The notes under the pieces are model-generated. The model ran no database searches and was not told the DNA's origin. It saw only the letters and a program-made list of their open reading frames with translations. A program made the translations under genes and the position numbers. From positions 248,001 to 312,000 of the forward strand of contig JADFUC010000232.1 in the NCBI GenBank assembly GCA_019722365.1: DNA of 64,000 bases, in the 5' to 3' direction. Positions 58,006-64,000 of this stretch are shown here, piece by piece (position 1 is the first letter of the stretch; every line of letters starts with the position of its first letter). The DNA is from Lithospermum erythrorhizon. Taxonomy: Eukaryota; Streptophyta; Magnoliopsida; Boraginales; Boraginaceae.

Positions 58006-61000
58006 ATATTGTCAACCCAAATGTTATTGGTAGTTGAATTACAGCAACTGATAACCAACAGATCCATCTTTGCCGTCTGACAACAAGTTATTTATCTGTA
58101 TGTAAGACCATACATCCAACTCAATAATTTGTGAGAGAGTTAAATCACGTTGATCTAGGATTTAGAGATCAGCACGACAGCACCTGATATCCCATAAGGA
58201 GGTCACTTAAAATAAAACTCCAATATGAATTAATGACTCGATGTATATGTTGATACATTTACCATTATGTTATGTCCGTACTTAATTGTCTAATCTTAAA
58301 TAAACAATGTAATAGCTAACAATTAATCATAAAAGCAAACGATAATAAATTAAAATATTCGCTTAGTTAAAAGCTTTTAGTTATTAACTACTTATTTTGC
58401 TGCGCTAGATTGAGGAAATGAAAAAGTAGTGAAAAAGTACATTGAAATGTAGAATGATAATTAATTAAAATTATATCATTGATTGATTTGATAATCTAAA
58501 AATAAATAAAATATATATTTGAAAATATAAAATTATAATTTTCAATAATAAACAAACAATTAATTTGAAACAAAAAAATTGGTCTAGAAAATAACTAAAA
58601 ATGAATGAACGGAGGGATTATTATTTTCATAGTAGTTCCATATAGAAAGAAGTATATTGGAGAAGAGAGGTCATTGGACCAAGTGACTAACAAAATCTTT
58701 CTTTCCCAGTAACTTTTTTACTAAATTGATGAAAGCAAATTTTATCTCAACTTTCCATTTTCATTTTCAAGTTGCATGAGAATAGGCATCTCTATATTCC
58801 AGACGACATTACTTTTTTGCTGGCGGTACCACTCTCTACTGCATGCTTTCAGTCTTCCAGGCTCCACAAAGTTTCACCTTATATGTCCGTTTGCTTTATT
58901 CTGCAATTTAGCCAAATAAACCAACCAATGTAGTACTTTCTAAGTATCATACCCACACATTTATCTTTGTGATAAAATTATGCTTATTTTAAAGCTCTTT
59001 TTCATTTTGCTTTTCTCGAATTAGACGTTGACTGCAACTATTTTCATGTTGCAAAACAGTAGAAGTGCCACATGCTTTATGTATATACTACATGCACAAT
59101 GGCCTCATTAGTCATTACTCATTAGTGGTGTTGTACAAATACGTACAAATGTACAATACTAGCTTGGACTTTGAAGAATGGCTCAAATTGACTTTTACAA
59201 GCTAAGTTTCACCCACAGTAAGAAACATAAATTGATAAATAGTGAGGGAACTGTGGAATTAGGAACAATGGGAGGCATCAGGCATCCGTGATCCAAACAT
59301 AGTCCTTCCAAAAATTAATTACGGAGTATTTACTTTCGATTTTTTTTTTAAATTTATTTGTCTCATTTTCTCACATGAATGTGAATTTAAACTAAAACTA
59401 TGTTGCATATATCATATCATCTATGTATGTCGACAATGAATAGCGAGGAGATAATATAAAAGTAAATTGTCCGGATCATTTGTACGTATCGATTGAATTC
59501 TCGATGGGATGGATGACACAGTAATAATGGGATGACACAAAAATAATAAATTCTTAGATACATTTATAACTTTTTTATAAATATAATTTTATTTAAATTA
59601 AACAAATACACACATATGATGATGAGGTTGTTATTATTAGCTGTATATGGAGATGACTATATGAGGCTAGAAATGTGTCAACTGAATCTCAAAGTTTAGT
59701 GAAAATATATTACAACCATTACGGTATGTAAATCAATTAAGAGATTTACAATATCGTATCAAATCATTTTAAATTATAGGAAAAAATCACAATCATATAT
59801 GAATCGAGACATTTTCTATAGTAATACAATTCTATCTAAAATTGTCACGCGATCTCACTGCAATAAAAGTAAAATATCAAATTATTTACCTATTCATGTA
59901 ACTTATATTCCAAAAAAACACAAAATTAAGAAATTAAGTGAAATAGGAACTTGATTTGCAAAATTTCTTTTGACAAGTCAAATAATCGAAGTCAAACAAT
60001 CTCTATTATTTAGCAAGAAAGAATTTAAATACTTCCTAGATGTTAGAGTAATGGACGAGTCTGATTCAAATATATTGGAGGTTATTCTAGATTTAGATTT
60101 AATGTGTCTATAAAAATGATACACTATTGTAATTCATATCCAAGCAAATCACTTCAATACAATATTTACATTAATCTACCATTCTTTGCATGATAAAAAA
60201 AATGTATCGATTCTTGAGGGCGAAATTTCGTTGTTCTGTCAGTGAATTTTCTACTATGTGATATTCACCGGGATTTCGTTTATTATTTTTTTCTCGTCAG
60301 ACATCCAATTCCCCCCCGAGCTTGCGTTTAGTTTCTTTATTTTGATTTGTTGCTTTGGGTAATTCATATAATATTTTACCCATTCACGATTCAAGAATAA
60401 TAACATTGGATTAGCAAGATTGGGTTGGTCAATATTTTGCATGATAATCTCAGAGGCTCAATGGAGGCCAGGTGGATTTTTGGTTGGTCAATCTTGACCT
60501 TCTTTTGATATTGATCTTCATATTGATTTCATAATAAAAGATGGAGATCAAGTTATTATGGTTTTTGCTTAGGCACTTGTGGCCAGATTTTCTAAGTTTT
60601 CTTTGGTTAAATTTGGGTAATTAGTTTGTTGAAAATCTTTCTTCCGTTATCGAGTTCTAGGATGTTTTTTGGTATTTTGGGTTTGAGATGGTTCGCGGAG
60701 GTAAGTATTTTGATAAAGTCTGTACTTAAGCGCAACTGAGGAGATACATGAGGAGTGTAGATGGTCCGCCGTTATTATTCGCAGTATGTAAATTGTTTCA
60801 TTTGACGCGGCAGTTACTCGGCTTGATCGAGAGGTTAAACGAGGTTGTTGAAAGTGGATAGTAGGTATCAGGGGAGAAAAAATGGCGATGCAGCTGTGGA
60901 GTCGATGTTGGGGTATTTATAGAGGATTGCAGTCTGCTACATCACCGGCCTTAGTTGAAGCAGTGACACGTCTTTAGGGTATTCAGGAAAATGGGAGGCT

Positions 61001-61229
61001 TTGGCTGTCTTGGCTAAATTGGAAACATTTTGGTGGATACCCTAAGTAATAAATGCAGTTTACATCAAGCTAGTTTATTTGTGAGTTGGAATATATGACA
61101 CACTCCATACTCGAATCTGGTGGTATGGAGTATTCACAACCACGTATAAGAGTATATTATATTATTTTGAAACTTTGGGTTTGGTTTTTTCTATCTAGAT
61201 TGATTTATTATTTTATTTTGAGTTGAAGT
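58006..61229. other. AT-rich intergenic DNA
   Basis: No coding gene recognised. A MITE-like right end (GAATGAACGGAGGGATTA) is at about 58601-58618, without a matched left end. Confidence 0.35.
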
Positions 61230-61600
61230 AATATTTAGTGCATATAACATGTGTGTTATGGTTGGGTTGGGTTTGAAAAGAATGGCGTTCCCAATTAATA
61301 TGGTTTTTGAGGTCAGAAAGAAAGGCGTTATACCATTCGTCTTTAAGTTTGAGAGTTCGAAAAATGTGTTCCCTTGTATTGAAGTTTGGCAGGAGTTCGA
61401 AAAGAATGGCGTTCTGACGGCTATAATTGGTTTTCTTTCCGTCGGAAGCATTATGCAACCAATGTTTTGAGTATTCGATGGCGTTCTTCCATTAGATGGT
61501 TTGGTTTTAATTGACGTTCTCTTGCCCGATGTTTTGGTTTTCCATTGAGAGAATATTTCACCTTGTTGATGATGTGACCTCAATGTTTTTTACTATTATT
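61230..61600. repeat. Unassigned repeat with overlapping open frames on both strands
   Basis: A plus frame (61249-61470) overlaps two minus frames (61583-61191 and 61458-61213). The motif AAGAATGGCGTTC occurs twice (near 61278 and 61400), and related GGCGTT motifs recur nearby. The minus frames show correspondingly repeated short peptides. No domain was recognised. It looks like a short internal repeat that happens to keep frames open, rather than a gene. Confidence 0.35.
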
Positions 61601-63441
61601 ATTGTTGTAATGCATTGAAATTTCTGCTCAATTAGTAGTTTGAGGGAAGTGTATTAGGTAATGGGCAGAGTCGGAGTCACGGTATTGAAATTTCATAATA
61701 AAATTAGTGTAGGTTTTATGTCTAATGTGTCTATAAAAATGACGTCTTGTTGGCAATTCGTATCAACCGACTCAGTTCAAATACAGAATAAACACACATG
61801 TCGATTTATTTGATCGTTTAGAAGAAAAAATCTTTTTATTAAGAAAATGGGTGATCGTGTTTTTTATTAGAGAGAAAAGATATCAGCCAATAGAAAAAAA
61901 TATTAGGAACAATCTGGGCAAAGCAAAAAGTTGCATTGGTAAATGAAACGATCACTTATAATAAAAGAATTTTTTTTGCTAGATAGATCAATTAAATTAA
62001 GACGAATGGAGTATTTACATTACTCTATCATTCTCTATACTCACTCTATCTCTGAATTGTTCGGCTTTTGAAACTTTTGTTGTATCGTAAATATTTCTGT
62101 TTGTATTGTATAATACTTGATGAAAACTATATTAATGAAAAATACATTTCAAACACTTTCCATTGATATAAATTTTATCAAATATTATACAATACAGATA
62201 AATATATTTAAGATGAAAGTTTGAAAGATATAACTATAAAAAAAATGTGGATAATCTTTGGGATGGAGGGAGTATGAAAAATAAGTGTCATTATTATGAG
62301 TCTTTTGTGTTAGCTTAAGATGCACTTTATTCTTCTGTAGTCGACCAGAATTTGAACATTCATTTTGTTCCAACCTCCTAAAGTAAAGAAAAACATCCAG
62401 GGCTACCAGCTCACATGCATCTTATTTAGAGCAATTATTCCATTTAATAAGTACCATCAAGATGGTGTTCCAATAGGCCAGCAAATAAATTGAAAATATC
62501 ATATTTATTGATGATAGATGATAAATAGCTCAAAGGGGTCTACAAAGAATGATTTTTGCAGAATCGCCACCTAATATTTTCAATAAATCTTATTGCCCAT
62601 CAATATGTATCCACATCAACTTTACTTAACTGATATTGGCACGTTTTCAGCTATTTGAGTATAACTTTTTTTCTATTTTAATTTTTACAACCATCTCATA
62701 ATTAAGTTTGATATAAAAATAGAATCAATAACTCAAGCATTGAAACTACATCAATCTATTAAATGTTGCTCAATAATGCCAATTTAGATTAAACTACATT
62801 AGCTACTATGTCGGCTACATTTCATATACTAAGTAAAAAAGATGCATTATTAACTTAATCTAAGGAAGCAACTTGAGCCCAGTGGTAGGCAACTTGTACG
62901 CAACTATGCAAGACACCATACTGTTTTTATTATTTTAAAAAAGCAACTCAAAAGTGCAGTAGAATTTCAGTTCTAATAATACAAAAAAATCTCAAACTAA
63001 ACTCTAATTAATTATGGAGACATTGAATGGTGTTCAACACTAAAAGACACAAGTCTCCAGAGTCTCACACATGCAACTACTCCGTATTAGTTTAAAGAAG
63101 ACACAACTATACTTAATTTAGCTTTCCCCAGTTTTCTTTAATTAATTTTCTTGGGGAAACCCATCAAGATTTTAATGCAGTCCAGAGAAGGGGTGGGTCA
63201 TGGGTGGGTGGGGGTGGCTTAGTGTCCATTCTTGACTCCGAAATTTCCGTTTTCTGACCAATGCAGGCAATCTGCAAATTTGATACCCAATGTCTTTATA
63301 CGAAGTATTATGTTATTGATGCATTGCCTTGCATGGGTTCTATATATTTAGATTCATTGCACGAAGGACTTCCGCTCTTAATTTAATTCTTGAATTTTCA
63401 CCAAATTATATGTGTTGTACATCACTTTATTGCTACTTTTG
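61601..63441. other. AT-rich intergenic DNA
   Basis: No gene recognised. A MITE-like right end (GGGATGGAGGGAGTA) lies at about 62259-62273, and a similar one (AAGACGAATGGAGTATTTA) near 62000. A box-A-like stretch (AGCCCAGTGGTAGGC) near 62877 lacks a box B. Confidence 0.35.
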
Positions 63442-63720
63442 TACTCCCTTCGGATTATTTTAGTTATCATTCTAAAAAAAAATTTATTTTAAAATACTTA
63501 TTATTTTAGAATTCAAATGTAACATTTGATTGATTTTTCCTTTTAAACATCTATTTAATGTATATGTAATAAAAATTTCTAATACTAATATATTCATCAA
63601 ATTACTGTTTGATTCATTATTAATTAGGAATATATATGTAAAATGTCATTTATTATTAAATAATTCTTAATTGATATAAAAATTGCCAGTATGACAAGTA
63701 AGAAAAAACTATAGGGAGTA
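63442..63720 (+). repeat. Stowaway-type MITE, complete
   Basis: The 279-bp segment begins TACTCCCT and ends AGGGAGTA, which are perfect 8-bp inverted termini of the family's usual CTCCCT type. The interior is AT-rich and non-coding. Confidence 0.7.
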
Positions 63721-64000
63721 TTGAATTAGGTGTTCTCCAGAGTAGTAGCCTAGCAGTGACTAGGTGAGCTATATGAATGCAACCATGATTAAAATTAACT
63801 TTGACAAAATTTATAATAAGAAAATTAATAGGGGTGACATTTGAAAATTAACTAAATTCGTTGTGTTGAAAATAATGACTTATAAGTATTAAGTATCATT
63901 GCTATTATATCTTTTATCATTTTTCTGATAGGTAGAATTAAAATGGAATTCTGGCTTGCTTCGTAATACGGAGGAAATAAATTCTTTGGATATATACTTG
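63721..64000. other. Intergenic DNA to window end
   Basis: No feature is supported here. Confidence 0.4.

Noticed and set aside
62870..62925. Possible SINE box A (AGCCCAGTGGTAGGC)
   Set aside because: No box B within 60 bp and no poly-A or duplicated flank.
1..64000. tRNA, rRNA, CRISPR array or prokaryotic operon
   Set aside because: None was seen. Box-A/box-B-like hits are SINE-derived or isolated, and the spaced repeats are explained by LTR and MITE copies.

Overview
The window is nuclear DNA of a flowering plant, most likely a eudicot. It is AT-rich (my impression, not computed), with intron-split genes, GT-AG splice sites and TATA boxes. Ty3/gypsy and Ty1/copia LTR retrotransposon debris and small Stowaway-type elements are common. 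I cannot name the species. No bacterial, organellar or viral gene system is visible.

Layout. Positions 1-13000 are a nested pile of retrotransposon remains. A plus-strand Ty3/gypsy element (A) carries reverse transcriptase, RNase H and integrase remnants, followed by a minus-strand antisense ORF (about 9480-11790). It is interrupted by an inverted solo LTR (1666-2621) and by a Ty1/copia element with a 984-bp 5' LTR, a primer-binding site, a long leader, and gag-to-integrase remnants (4149-8970). Positions 13000-16700 are mostly unassignable AT-rich sequence with one possible gag fragment.

Positions 16.7-39.5 kb are a gene island with six genes. (1) A hybrid proline/glycine-rich 8-cysteine protein (+) has an apparent frameshift in its glycine repeat. 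(2) A 487-aa three-HMG-box chromatin protein (-) has six exons and MSA-like mitotic promoter motifs. (3) A small four-TM jagunal-like protein (-) has a first intron holding a tandem-amplified MITE that a tRNA-type SINE has interrupted. (4) A 924-aa DUF1221-type kinase-like protein (-) lacks the catalytic residues. (5) A 63-aa arabinogalactan peptide (+) is split by a 1066-bp intron. (6) A 394-aa cytokinin-response-factor AP2/ERF protein (-) ends the island. A TRIM-like mini-retroelement lies between genes 4 and 5.

Positions 39.5-64 kb are AT-rich intergenic DNA around a second Ty3/gypsy element (B). Its gag, protease, RT and integrase read on the minus strand from about 53.77 to 48.82 kb, with an antisense plus-strand ORF at about 46.45-48.17 kb. 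A and B therefore share one plan (gag-pol plus an antisense 3' ORF, as known for the Tat lineage) in opposite orientations. LTR-like fragments and Stowaway MITEs occupy parts of the rest.

The genes do not form a pathway; this is an ordinary plant gene island. I found no convincing undescribed system. The most informative observations are the exact SINE-in-repeat arithmetic, the mitotic promoter motifs, the residue-defective kinase, the HyPRP frameshift, and the paired antisense ORFs.
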